Origin: Isoetes engelmannii
Lineage: Eukaryota > Streptophyta > Lycopodiopsida > Isoetales > Isoetaceae
DNA length: 26,812 bases
Reading direction: 5' to 3'
Assembly: GCA_011763485.2 (NCBI GenBank)
Contig: JAANSK020103351.1
Span: forward strand, 1-26,812
Part shown: in pieces, positions 10,050 through 20,669 of the stretch
Numbering within the stretch: the first letter of the stretch is position 1
How the letters are laid out: each line of letters starts with the position of its first letter
Made by a program: the position numbers and the translations under genes
The notes under the pieces: generated by a model
The model's input: only the letters and a program-made list of their open reading frames with translations
Database searches by the model: none
What the model was told of the DNA's origin: nothing

Positions 10050-11850
10050 TCAATAATTTACTAAATGATTATCTTCATTAACACTAATTGTAACCACAGA
10101 ATTTGTAATCACAAAATCACTCTCATGTATCTGCATCATCACATGACTTGAAGAATCAACTACAACAGGATCAATTGAAACAACTAGAATACAAGGACCA
10201 ACAGGACCAACCGAAACACCTGTCAGAATTCGTGTTAGACTATCAAATAAATATGAAACATAATAAATAACAAAACAAAGTTACCTACAGTTAAAGACTT
10301 TGCAGAATGTCAGCCAAGCATTTTATTTTCACCAGTCTTGATCATCTCGCTCAAAACATCGGCATACATCCTCAAAGTACCATTATCATTGTAAGGCTTA
10401 ACGCTTACCCTCATAGCAGCATTGACCTGAATGTCTTTGCTGCAATCATACCTAAAAATACACTAGCAAAATTCATTAAACTATCTTAAAAACAAGAACA
10501 GAAACATAATAAAACAAATAAAGTTACTTTTCAAACTTTTCGTGTTGTGATGACTAGTAACGAGCTTCCCAATCTCTGGCGGAACACTTGTCATGGACAT
10601 ACGTGTCACAGAAGAAACGCAGCCGCTTTTATTGTAGATATCGACATTGATAAATGCGCCCATGCTTTTAAACAATTTCTCAATGTTATCCTGCCCTACT
10701 CGAACCTTCTAAAACCATGCCTGCAAAACACCAAGACATCGGAACTAATAAAGAGAAATAATTAAACAATTAAACAACTAACTTCTACTAGGCCTATAAT
10801 TTACAATTGCTTGCAGAAACAATATTTGTGGTGCAGCAATTTCCTTGACTTGAAGATGGCGAGCATATTGTTTGTAGGTTAAGATGAAACCGTCTTCAAA
10901 ACTCAAAATGGCAGGCCACGGATCATATTTTGTAATAGATGTTCCCCACATCTTGCTATTCCTCTCATTATACAGCAATTACTCGGCTTTCCCATCACTT
11001 TCAAGTGACAAGTCTATGTCTTTAACCGCACACAACCCATCAATGCCCCTTATCGCAAACCTGGAGCAGAGATAGAAGCACAATCTTCTTTGAACGCCCT
11101 TAGGCATGCTGATAGAGTAGTCTAAATCAGACAACAACTCTTTTCACAATTATATGGAAGTGCTTGCGCCTTCTTTTGCTGAACACCGATACCAGCTAAC
11201 CTCGTCTTATCAGATGATCAACAAAAGCACACCTAGCTCTAAAGAAAAGAGGATCCCTTGTAATATTGAAAGACTCAACCCTAATACCACTTAAAACCAT
11301 TTTAGACCCCTGAACCTTATGAAAGCCTTCAACAGATAGTTAAGACTGCAATACAAAAGATGTACTGTTAGTAACAACATAAGTTAAAACAATAACATAA
11401 ATAATTTACTTGCTAGCAGGAAACATTGAACCATACTTTTCTCTTACTTGCAGAAGAAACCTTACTAACATTTCATTCAATTCTAGATGAATATCTGCTC
11501 TACAGGACGAGGATGAACACGAATCGAAGGATTACAAATTTCCTCCAAGCATTAAACTTCTTACAAGCCTAATTAGTTTGCTTTGAAGACCTATATTTAC
11601 CTCCTTTATCCACCTCCATCAATAATTTCTCATCAAGATCTGCAAACTCCTTGGACTTCCCTACCTTTCCTTCATCACTTGCCTCAACAAACTGCTGGTT
11701 AAACCAAGCTTCATTCTCAACATCCTTCAACAAAAGCATTCTGATAGACTAGTTGACTCAATCAACTCCGGAGGAGATACAATTTCATATTCCTAAGGAT
11801 TGTCATCTAGCAATGATTCATTAACTGATTCATTAACCAATGCAAAAGAG
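10050..11850 (-). pseudogene. Crypton-like tyrosine recombinase gene, copy 1 (disabled)
   Basis: Minus-strand exon-like pieces resemble the tyrosine recombinase of Crypton/ZMYM-type (DUF3504-related) proteins. An acidic N-terminal part is followed by a core-binding segment (about 11730-11420: ENEAWFNQQFVEASDEGKVG, ACKKFNAWRKF, VRFLLQV). The catalytic part has GVQRRLCFYLCSRFAIRGID with the first Arg (about 11050), then DIDLSLESDGKAE, a stop, and LLYNERNSKMWG. Next come VTRMSMTSVPPEIGKLVTSH (about 10600-10545), the H-containing 'GH' region, and SLKSYD with a possible nucleophilic Tyr. The last exon is 10219-10050 (stop at 10050-10052), joined in phase to a donor at about 10286. The usual His of HxxR appears as Ser, and at least three internal stops are present (TAG in AWF-stop, one after DGKAE, TGA after ENKMLG). 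Exon boundaries are partial. Confidence 0.6.
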
Positions 11851-12689
11851 AGGCTTATATAATTTACACAGAAGTAAGGAACTATCTGCAGTACTTCAAT
11901 GGCACAGCAAAGAGAAAACAAGCACCTAGCTTCATCCATTGCACTCAGTACAAGTCTGCAACAACACCGTACAAAGATTAGAGCTCGCCGGGAAGGATTA
12001 ACATAGACCTAAAACTAAGAAACTAAAATGCAACTTACCTAATCAAAATTTGAAGCCAAGAAACTGTCCGGAACACCGCTATTAGATAGATGCTTCGAGG
12101 AAACATGAAATATTAGTAAACATTTGAACATTTGACATGCAGACTTCTGAAACTCGACAAAAGATCTCAAAACCCCTCTACATGAACTCTCGACCTCCAG
12201 CAAGCAGTCCCAAGAAACTTACGTAATCAACAACCGTCGACTTCATGAACTCCAGACCCCAGATTTACGACAGAAGACCCGAAAAACATAAAATTCCACA
12301 TAAAAATCCTCTTAAACCAATAACTCCAACCTTTAGAAGGTCTACAAACTCCAGAAATCCAAAAAACTGCCGTCAAAACTTGTGCCCAGTCTAGCAAGAA
12401 GCCGCTCTGCCAAGACCCAACCTCCGGTAATTAAAAAATCAGCACTCAGGTGCAAGCGTCCCGATGGCGACGACGATCACCGGAAGGGAGCTTCAAAAGT
12501 CCGCCATAGCCGAGCTCAAGAAAAAGGTAGCTCCCTTTTTTTTTGGGATCATTGGTATTTCGCCTTCTGGTGATTTACGTGAGGGGACCTGCCACCGCTC
12601 ACGACTAATGTTGTAGGCAGCGGTGTCGCCCGGGTGCCGCTGCATGTTTCTTACTGGAAACTACTTCTACTGGCAGGTTCCCTAGCATA
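10277..12689 (-). mobile_element. Tandem unit 1 (Crypton-like element)
   Basis: About 2.4 kb that is repeated head-to-tail at 12690-15037. The homology starts at ttacctacagttaaagact (unit 2: ttacctgtagttaaagact) and ends at ggttccctagca (unit 2: ggttccctagta). By eye the copies agree at roughly 80-90 percent of positions, with many small indels, so the duplication is old. The unit includes the promoter side (12382-12689, GC-richer) and all but the last exon of the recombinase-like gene. No terminal inverted repeats are seen, as expected for Cryptons. The true element ends are not established; the single-copy last exon (10219-10050) lies outside the duplicated part. Confidence 0.65.
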
Positions 12690-15037
12690 AAATTACCTGT
12701 AGTTAAAGACTTTGCAGAATGTGAGTCATGCATTTTATTCTCACTAGCCTTGATCATCTCACTCAAAACATCAGCATACATACTCAATGTACCATCATCA
12801 TTGTAACGCTTACACTCATAGCACCATTAGCCTGAATGTCTTTGCTGCGATCATACCTAAAAAATACACAAAATTAATTTAACTATCGTAAAAACAAAAA
12901 TAAAAACATAATAAGACACATAAACTTACTTTTCATAACTTTCCGTGTTGTGATGACCAGTAACGAGCTTCCCAATCTCTAGTGGAACACCTGCCATGGA
13001 CATACGCATACAGAAGAAATCTGACCGCTTTTTGTTGTTATGCTTTTGATCCATGTGCCCATGCTTTTGATCCATTTTCTAATGTTATTCTGCCCTACTC
13101 GAGCCTTCTGAAACCATGCCTACAAAACACCACGACATTAGAACCAATAGAGAGAAATAATTAAACAATTAACTTACACCAGGTTTATAATTGACATTTG
13201 CTTGCAGAAACAGCGCCCGTGGTGTATCATTTTCCTTGATAGAAATATGGCAAACATACTGTTTGTAGGTTAAGACGAAATCGTCTTCAAAATGGCAGAC
13301 CTAAAGTAACTAGGATCCCACGTCTTGCTGTTCCTCTCATTACACAACAAGTACTCAGCTTTCCCATCACTTTCAAGTGACAAGTCTATGTCTTTAACCT
13401 CATACAATCATCGACGCCCCTTATCACAAACCTTAAGCGGGGATAGAAGCACAATCTTCTCTGAACACCCATAGGCGTGTTGATAAAGTAGTCTAAATCA
13501 GGCAACAAATCTTTTTCACAATTTTATGGAATTGCTTGTGCCTTCTTTCGTTGAACATCAATACCAGCTAACCTCGCTTTATCACCTGAAGCAACAAAAG
13601 CACACCTAGTTCTACAGAAAAAAAGGATCCCTCGTAATATTGAAAGACTCAACTCTAACACCACTTAAAAACCATTTTCGACTCCTGATCCTTACGAACA
13701 ACTATGCCTATAGCCTTCAACAGACAATTAAGACTGGAATACAAAAGATAAACTATTAGTAGCAACATAAATTAAAACAAGAATATAACTGAATTACCTG
13801 CCAGCAAGAAACATGGAGCCATCCTTTTTTCCTTACTTGCAGAAGAAACCTTACTAACATTCATTCAATTCTGGATGAACTATCTGCTATATAGGAAGAG
13901 AAGGATGAACATGAATTGAAGGATCATCCTTCACAAATTTTCTCCAAGCATTGAACTTCTTACAAGCCCAACTAGTTTACTTTGAAGATCTATATGTACC
14001 TCCTTTATCTACCTTCATCAAGGTCTGTAAAATCCTTGGACTTCCCTACCTTTGCTTCATCACTTGTCTTAACAAACTGCTGCTTAAACCAAGTTTCATT
14101 CTCGACATCCTTCAAACAAAAGCATTCAAGATCTAACAAAAAGTTGACTCAATCAACCTCGGAGTAGATACAGTTTCATCTTCCAAAGGATTGTTGTCCA
14201 ACAATGATTCATTAACCAATGCAAAAGAGCGACTGTCATAACTTAACAGAAGTAAGGAACTATCTACAGCACTCCAATGACACAACAAAGAGAAAATAAG
14301 CATCTAGCTTTGTCTATTGCTCTCAGGTACAAGTCTGCAATAACACAATATAAAGATTAGAGCTCGGGAAGGATTAGCACAGACCTAAAACTGAAAAACG
14401 AAAATTTTAACTTACCAATTTAAAATTTGAAGCCAAGAAACTATGCCGACCACTGCTATGGTAGATGCTTTAAGAAAACATGAAACATCAGCAAAAGTCT
14501 GACATGCAGATCTCTGAAACTTTATAAAAGATCCTAGAACTCCTTTATACGAACTCCCGACCTCCAGCAGCTCCAAGAAACTCAGGTAATCAACAACTCC
14601 AGGCACACAGATTTACTACAGAAGACACGACAAATGTAAAACTCCATATAAAAATCCTCTTAAACCAAGAACTCCAACCTTCAAAACTCTAGAATCTCCA
14701 GAAGCTAGCAGAAATGGTTAGAACTTGTGCCAAACCTAGCAAGAAACTGCTCTGCCAAGATCTCTCACCTCCTGCAACTAAAAAGTCAACATTCAGGTGC
14801 AAGCGCCCTGACGACGATGAAGATCGTCAAAAGGGGAGCTCCTGAAGCCCGCCGTAGCCGAGCTCGAAAGAAGGAGAAAAGGTGACGTTATAAAAAAGTA
14901 GTCTTTTTTGTTTGGATCCCCAAAATTTCGCCTCTAGGTGATTTACATGAGGGGATCTGTCGGTAGTCGTGGTTTTCGGTGAGAAACCAGCAGCAGCGCC
15001 GCCACCGCGAACGGCATTACTGGAAGGTTCCCTAGTA
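12690..15037 (-). mobile_element. Tandem unit 2 (Crypton-like element)
   Basis: Second copy of the 2.4-kb unit, in the same orientation as unit 1. In gene direction unit 2 comes first (15037 down to 12690) and runs directly into the 5' side of unit 1. It lacks the last exon: homology stops just inside the intron after the donor TTAACTACAG|GTAATTTT. The upper end (14760-15037) contains a GC-rich stretch that corresponds to 12440-12689 of unit 1, but the two diverge strongly there, with aligned islands such as ggtgatttac and ggttccctag. Confidence 0.65.
12697..14220 (-). pseudogene. Crypton-like tyrosine recombinase gene, copy 2 (disabled)
   Basis: This is the diverged sister of copy 1. The core-binding part is cleaner: FKQQFVKTSDEAKVGKSKDF, GGTYRSSK-stop-TSWACKKF, NAWRKFVKDDPSIHVHP and a downstream GFFCK/GSMFLAG piece (about 14130-13800). 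The catalytic part has RCAFVASGDKARLAGIDVQR, GVQRRLCFYPRLRFVIRGVD with the first Arg, VKDIDLSLESDGKAEYLLCN followed by ERNSKTWDPSYF (about 13605-13310), and AWFQKARVGQNNI. After a frameshift come GVPLEIGKLVTGHHNTESYE and KYDRSKDIQANGAM, which keep the expected G-H and Tyr. The final exon reads YNDDGTLSMYADVLSEMIK and ends in phase at the donor near 12697. Stops occur after DEG-like codons and between QAIP and NCEKDL. Frame changes occur near KSGQISSV and in the KRYNDD region. Copies 1 and 2 are disabled at different places. Confidence 0.6.
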
Positions 15038-15680
15038 CAAAAACAACAGAGCTTGGGGCCATGGCTAAGGGTGTGGCTAATCTGGACCTGAGTCAGCCCC
15101 TTAGTCCAACCCCACATTTTCATTTGGATCATCTTAAAATTCGCTTGAGTATGACATCTGGTGATAAATCTGAGCTCTGTTTTCTGTCGCATTTGATCCA
15201 AAGCTATGTTGCATGCCGGGTTTGAGCTTCAAAAGGTTTAAATCTCTGTTTCATGCCCAAAGAGAGGTGCATATGGTGAAGATCGGGTGCCCAAACAGGG
15301 GGAGAAAACACGACAGAACCATCGCAACAAAATATTTTGGGCGGTTATGGCATATTCGCGTGATTTTCAACATCAATCACTAGGATATTCAAGAGAATAA
15401 TCAGGAAATTATGCATATAACCATGGTGTGATTGGAGGGTGGGCAACATTGGATCAAGTTAATCTACAAAGGCCAGGGGTTAAGACAAATGTAATTTTCC
15501 GATGATGAATTCACTTTGTTTAAGGTTTCCGATTTAGGAGGATCTAGCTTGAATCCTTTCAAACTTAGAATAAATGGCAAAGACATTTAACCTTGAGTTG
15601 AACGAAAGTCGTGATATCCCATCTTCGTTTTGAAGTCTACCATCCTTGCGATCCGGACAATTGATCCTTCCGTCTGTGCT
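15038..15680. other. Space between the Crypton-like unit and the xylanase gene
   Basis: It contains one small plus-strand open frame (15061-15225) and otherwise nothing recognisable. It should include the upstream regulatory region of the xylanase gene. No repeats or RNA genes were seen. Confidence 0.5.
15061..15225 (+). CDS. Small open frame, 54 aa, unrecognised
   Basis: ATG in a good plant context (gccATGGct) opens a frame that starts MAKGVANLDLSQPLSPTPHF and ends SYVACRV before TGA. It has no family resemblance, no membrane segment and no signal peptide. It lies just beyond the upper edge of the Crypton-like unit. It may be a chance frame; I list it only because of the start context. Confidence 0.12.
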   Translation: MAKGVANLDLSQPLSPTPHFHLDHLKIRLSMTSGDKSELCFLSHLIQSYVACRV

Positions 15681-15688
15681 ATATATAC
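15681..15688 (+). promoter_or_regulatory. TATA box of the xylanase gene
   Basis: atatatac within tgctatatatacaagc. Transcription starting about 30 bases downstream (near 15713) would begin after the ATG at 15708 and leave ATG 15775 as the first start, with a 5' UTR of about 60 bases. This bears on whether the signal-peptide-like frame at 15708 is ever translated. An upstream promoter with a 5' UTR intron is an alternative, since gctttctccag at 15742-15752 looks like a 3' splice site. Confidence 0.45.
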
Positions 15689-15707
15689 AAGCAAGATCGC
15701 AGACCAT

Positions 15708-15770
15708 ATGCGTCTTACCTTCCTGTTTACCTGGATTTTTTGCTTTCTCCAGATAATCCCTTCTTCAGAA
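15708..15770 (+). other. Signal-peptide-like frame, out of phase with the xylanase
   Basis: ATG 15708 opens a frame reading MRLTFLFTWIFCFLQIIPSS, a classic secretion signal (basic start, hydrophobic core, small polar residues at the end). It is one base out of register with the CBM22 frame that begins at 15775 and stops about 14 codons later. The two frames meet in a run of seven A at 15769-15775; losing one A would join them. It may be a homopolymer error, a real frameshift, or chance in a pyrimidine-rich intron end. Confidence 0.4.
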
Positions 15771-15774
15771 AAAA

Positions 15775-18700
15775 ATGGGAAATGCTTCAGACTCTGCTGC
15801 GGATGGTTCTAAAGACAATATTATTCTCAACCCAAATTTTAATGCCGGTTCTCAGGAATGGAATCCGTCATGGTCGTGCTCGCTTTCTGTGACCAGATCT
15901 AACGGTATAAAGAGTCTTAAGGGCCCTAAAAAATCATATGGGATTATTTCAAAACGGACACAGCCATGGCAAGGGATTGAACAGGACATAACATCTAGAC
16001 TTCAACCCAACATCAAGTACAATGTTGCAGCTGTTGTAGCAATTAAAGGATCTTCTCAAGCAGAAGATGTTATTGCAACTGTTAAGCTTGAAAATTCCGG
16101 ACGCAGTACAAAATATGTTCAAATTGGCAGGTACGTGTCTAATATTTAAATCTATTGTTCTTGAGAGCACTCATGTATTCCCATCCGCTCATTGTGACTT
16201 ATGAAGAAATTTTTTTGTAAAATGTTATAGGAAAAAAATACAAATTTATGGCATTAGTGGATGTTGTTCCAAGCTTGAGGAAGTAAATAAATATGGTTTT
16301 ATAATTGCAGTGACCAAACTTATTTTCACATCATATGTTGTAGGACAACGGTTTTGGATAGCATCTGGGCAAAGATTGAAGGGAGTTTCATTGTCCAAGT
16401 TATACCCGAAAAAGCTGTTTTCTACTTAGAAGGACCTTCGGCAGGCATTGACATTCTTGTTGATAGTGTTTGCATCAACCCTGAAGGTAGATGCACCGAT
16501 TCTGAGCGTAGTTGCGATGCTGATTCTGGCTGCCAAATGGTGAGCACTTAGGAGTCTTTTTTCTACGTTTTTGATGGATATAGATTATAGGAATGCCATG
16601 TTTATGCCAACATATTCCCCTCTAACAGAAACAGGAGCAATGTTTTAAGGAGTCCAATTCTGCAGAACCTACTGATGGCCACAAAGTTGAATCAGCAGTC
16701 AATGACCTTGCTTCTTGCTATCAGAATTGTCATATTATAGAAAACAATAATTTTGCAGATGGATTGAAAGGATGGTCAGGACGGTGTTGTACAATATCCT
16801 TATGCGAGGAAAGAAGTGAGTATGGGGTTTTTCCTCACAACGGAAAATATTTTGCAGCTACTTCAGGTCGCAAAGAAAGTTGGCAGGGGCCTGAACAAGA
16901 CATAACTGGTAGGCTGAAAGGAAGCACATTGTATGATGTGCATGCAATGGTTAGGATCCATGGAGGATCTGATTCTTCAGAGGTTGCTGCAACACTTTAT
17001 GTCGAAGATCTGAATGCACACTATATTTCTCTTGGAAGGTAAGAGTTTTGACCAACTCCAACTTTATCTCTTGATATGCCGACATATGCTGTTGCATATC
17101 CTAGTGATATACCTGTAATACCTCGCTGGGTCTTAGATGAAGTAACTAGCTCATATTGGCTAAACACCGGTATTTGAACTAATGTTAGAATTGTCTGATT
17201 CAAATAAACAGGGACGTAAGGTAAAAGGAACAATAACAGGAATAAATGGATGTGTCACATGACTACCTATGTTAGACCTGTCTTTTTCACCACTACTTAT
17301 TCTTATAACAGATCCAATCTCCTCCCAGATAGTTCTGGTTTTTGTAGATGCTAATTGTGCATTTGCACAATCTTGCAAGATGTCAAGGAGGATAGATATT
17401 ATGAGCTCTCTCTCGCTGCTCAAATGTTGGAATTCCTATACATGTAGAGGCTATATAATTGTTGGTTAGGATAAGACTCAGAAAAGGACTATGCCATTAC
17501 TTTCTGATGCGTAGTAATTTAGCAAAATGTGGAGAATTTTATGAAACCCTCAATAAAAGAATTAGCTTTAGTATCATTGCAAGTGTGTCAGCTATTAATC
17601 AGGTTAACTTTCTTCTGGTTCATGGTGGTCTTTATATACAATAGTGAATTCTGGCGGAGATAAGATGTTATTGATTGGTTATTGAATATGTTCAGGGTTA
17701 ATGCATCAAAGTCTCAGTGGAGTACATTGCAGGGCGAATTTTGTCTTCCATGTGTACCAAAGAAGGCCGTCGCTTATCTTGAAGGGCCGCCAGCTGGAGT
17801 TGACATTCTTGTTGACAACTTTTCTATTACAGTTGCAGAAAAGAAAAAATTGCAAGAACATATTTCTCCTCCACTGCCAGAGGTAAGTTTTGCAATATTT
17901 GTCAACCAAGGGTTTAAGCCTACAAAATGCATGCTATTAAAGTCATTTTTATTTATGACATTAAGGGAGAACATTAGTTACTTACATTAGTGGTTAAAAT
18001 GATCATATGCATCTCAACACGCCAACAATCCTGTATTCTTAAATCGAATGATACATGTTGTCATTTCACATGGGCCTTTTCACATGTATGAATGATTCTC
18101 TATCTGAGGCATGGAGGTTAACAATGTTGACCGCTGATGTTAATATGATGAGGACCAAATGAGCTTAGTTGCGGCCTATAGTGACAATTCCTACGGATCC
18201 ATCTATATGCAAACAAAACATTAAGTCTGGATAGTTGGTATTCCTTGAGTAGAAAGCCCCAAAAACAGTAAAATCTTGATATTTGTATGGGCTCAAAACC
18301 ATCACACTAGGCAAAATTGTTTGAGCACTTTAATATTTGATTAATAGTTTAGTACTGCTGTCTCTCTTATTTTTCCCTCTTGAATATGGTTGGCTGGGTT
18401 TTCTTGACGGCGATGATTTTTTTACAGGGTTTAAAGTTTGGTATTAATATCATAGAAAATAGTAGTTATCTCCATGGTTTAGCTAGTTGGTATCCCCTTG
18501 GATCTTGTTCTTTACGGCTAGGCAGTGGGGCGCCAAGAATTTCAGCTCCTGCAGCTATAGATTCATTGGAGCTGCATGATGTTTTTAGTGGAAAGTTCAT
18601 TATTGCAACTGACCGTAAGTTTCGTTGGGAAGGCCCTGCACAAACAATCACAAGCAAGCTTGATATGTTTCTTCCTTATCAAGTTTCAGCCTGGGTGCGT

Positions 18701-20135
18701 ATTGGATCTGGTGGAATTGGCATGCAAAAAGTTAATGTTGCACTATCTGTAGATGGGAAGTGGGTCACTGGAGGTGAAGTAGAAGGATCTGAGGACCACT
18801 GGGTAGAAATCAAGGGTTCATTTAGAATTGAAACCAAACCCGAGCATGTCTTTGTACATGTCCAAGGTCCTTCTCCAGGGGTTGACATAATGCTAGCCAA
18901 CTTACAAATATTTCCAGTCAACAGGCTTGCACGGATACCCAAACTCAAAGATCAAGCTGATAAAGTAATGTCTTGTTTCATTATGTTTTTTTGGCTGCAC
19001 TTTATGTATCATTAACATAGATTTGGGGAAATCTGCACAGATACGCAAACGTGATGTAGTTTTGCAAGTAAGCTCTGCATCATACCCCGTCTTCCTCCAG
19101 GTTGATCAGACGACCAATCATTTTTCATTGGGTGCATGCCTAAACCGTCACAGCCTTCAGAACAATAATTACACAGAGTTCTTTCTGAAGCACTTCAATT
19201 TTGCGGTTTTTGAGAATGAGCTTAAATGGGAATGGACAGAACCAAATCGAGGCCAATATAACTATAAAGACGCTGATGAACTATGTGAATTCTGCCATCA
19301 TCATAACATTCCCATTCGAGGACATTGCATCTTGTGGGAATGCCGTCCCCAAGGATGGTTAAAAACCTTGTCTAAAAGTGAACTGGAAGAAGCTGTTCAA
19401 AATCGAGTATTTGATCTTGTTTCGCGCTATCAGGGGAAGTTTAAGCATTTTGATGTAAACAATGAGATGCTACATGGGGACTTTTTCAAAAGCAAGCTGG
19501 GCACAAATTTCTTGCCATATTTGTTTCAACTTGTGCACCAATTTGATCCATCAGTTGTTCTTTTCGTCAACGATTACCATGTTGAAGATGGTTGCGATGC
19601 CGAATCTTCTCCAGAGAAGTATATTGAACATATTGAAGAACTGTTATCACAAGGTGCACCAGTTGGTGGTGTTGGTATTCAAAGCCACTTGGATACACCA
19701 ATTGGACCAATTGTTTGCCAAGCTCTGGACAAGCTAGCAATGTTGGGTTTACCAATATGGTTGACAGAAGTAGATGTATCTTCAGGAAATGAGGTTTTGA
19801 GAGCAGATGATCTAGAAGTTGTGCTCTGGGAAGCATATGCACACCCTGCAGTTGAAGGGATAATGTTATGGGGTTTTTGGCAGGGTGCATGTAGAAGAAA
19901 TGGGCATTTACTTAATGCTGATTACACCTTGAATGAAGCAGGAAGACGTCTTGCTGCTATCAAGGAGGAATGGAATTCTTCATTTACTGGATGGACTGAT
20001 GACAAAGGAATCTTAGCCTTCCGTGGATGTTATGGCAGCTATACAGTAAGAATCGACACACCTCATGGACATTTCCAACAGAATTTCGAAATAAAGGAAG
20101 GGGATGGTCCTTTGTCCATCCAAATAAACATATAG
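15775..20135 (+). CDS. Plant endo-1,4-beta-xylanase, CBM22 x3 + GH10, complete, 6 exons
   Basis: Exons 15775-16130, 16344-16539, 16629-17038, 17696-17882, 18428-18964 and 19041-20135 splice in phase (all GT-AG) to 926 residues, close to the 917 of Arabidopsis XYN1. CBM22 modules lie at about 16-165, 215-375 and 384-545. They show repeated hallmarks: NIILNPNF, AVFYLEGPSAGIDILVDS, AVAYLEGPPAGVDILVDN and FVHVQGPSPGVDIMLANLQI. GH10 spans about 575-890 with ENELKWEW, RGHCILWE, FDVNNEMLHG (acid/base Glu704), NDYHVEDG, IWLTEVDVSS (nucleophile Glu805) and EGIMLWGFW. Both catalytic Glu are present. The family cleaves beta-1,4-xylan in cell walls; CBM22 binds xylan, and Arabidopsis XYN1 is associated with vascular tissue. 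The start MGNASDSAAD gives no signal peptide; several plant GH10 enzymes are annotated that way, but see the out-of-phase signal-like frame at 15708. Exon 3 could instead begin at 16635 (two residues fewer). Confidence 0.93.
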
Positions 20136-20154
20136 AAGTACAAATAAACATATA
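20121..20154 (+). repeat. Short direct repeat spanning the xylanase stop codon
   Basis: caaataaacatata occurs at 20121-20134 and again at 20141-20154. The first copy encodes the last residues QINI and part of the TAG stop (20133-20135). The second copy brings an AATAAA right after the stop. It looks like a local 20-bp duplication. Confidence 0.7.
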
Positions 20155-20228
20155 CAACGGACCGTGAGTTTTTGTTTGTAAATGACATCTATGTAAATGT
20201 GGAAGCTACCATAGAGTATTACATGCTA

Positions 20229-20234
20229 AATAAA
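20229..20234 (+). terminator. Possible polyadenylation signal of the xylanase gene
   Basis: AATAAA 94 bases after the stop codon (gctaaataaagat). Another AATAAA lies at 20143-20148, only 8 bases after the stop. Plant signals are loose, so either, both or neither may be used. Confidence 0.35.
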
Positions 20235-20435
20235 GATATATACGAATACTACCTACCAAGTATTATTCCCATGGAGATAAAAGTACCAGACAATGTTTAA
20301 GTTTCTAATCTGTAGTTGAAGTTTGATTCTAGTTTTCAGCATACTTGGTTGGCTGGTAGGCTAGAGTAAGATTGGGACACGGGACAAAAGCTCATATAGA
20401 ATAGTTTTTACCCATTTATAAGTATTGTAGTATAG

Positions 20436-20485
20436 ACTAGCTTGCAAATGATAGGTCATGACTAGCTTGCAAATGATAGGTCATG
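20436..20485 (+). repeat. Perfect tandem duplication, 25-bp unit
   Basis: Two identical adjacent 25-bp copies (20436-20460, 20461-20485), each beginning actagcttgc and ending ataggtcatg. The last three bases of the second copy (atg) overlap the left 15-bp direct repeat of the Replitron-like element at 20483. It lies in the 3' flank of the xylanase gene. Being perfect, it is recent. Confidence 0.9.
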
Positions 20486-20497
20486 GTGGATTGCCCA
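20483..20497 (+). repeat. Left direct repeat of the Replitron-like element
   Basis: atggtggattgccca, identical to 23327-23341. The pair brackets the Rep-like coding remnants. No other pair of this length was noticed around the element. Confidence 0.6.
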
Positions 20498-20669
20498 GTA
20501 ACTTTCATAATTTTGTTTCGTATTTGTGGAACTTCTCACGCCAGTGGTCCGGCCTAAGGTTTTAGGAAAGTAGAGTATAGGAAATCGTATGTTTGCAAGC
20601 ATTCGAGCTGCTTGTTAGCCGAATTGGAGTTTGAACGCCTCTGCCAGCGATTATTCCTATGGTTCGAGA

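Noticed and set aside
12382-12573. Plus-strand frame of 63 codons (MPSLARSRSAKTQPPVIKKS...)
   Set aside because: It lies antisense on the presumed 5' side of the Crypton-like unit; the equivalent frame is not preserved in unit 2.
16354-16551. Separate small genes at each xylanase exon
   Set aside because: Splice sites and phases connect all six exons into one 926-residue protein of expected family length.
19567-19890. Antisense open frame of 107 codons within the xylanase GH10 exon
   Set aside because: It lies on the opposite strand of an intact, well-conserved exon and has no family features; a shadow frame.
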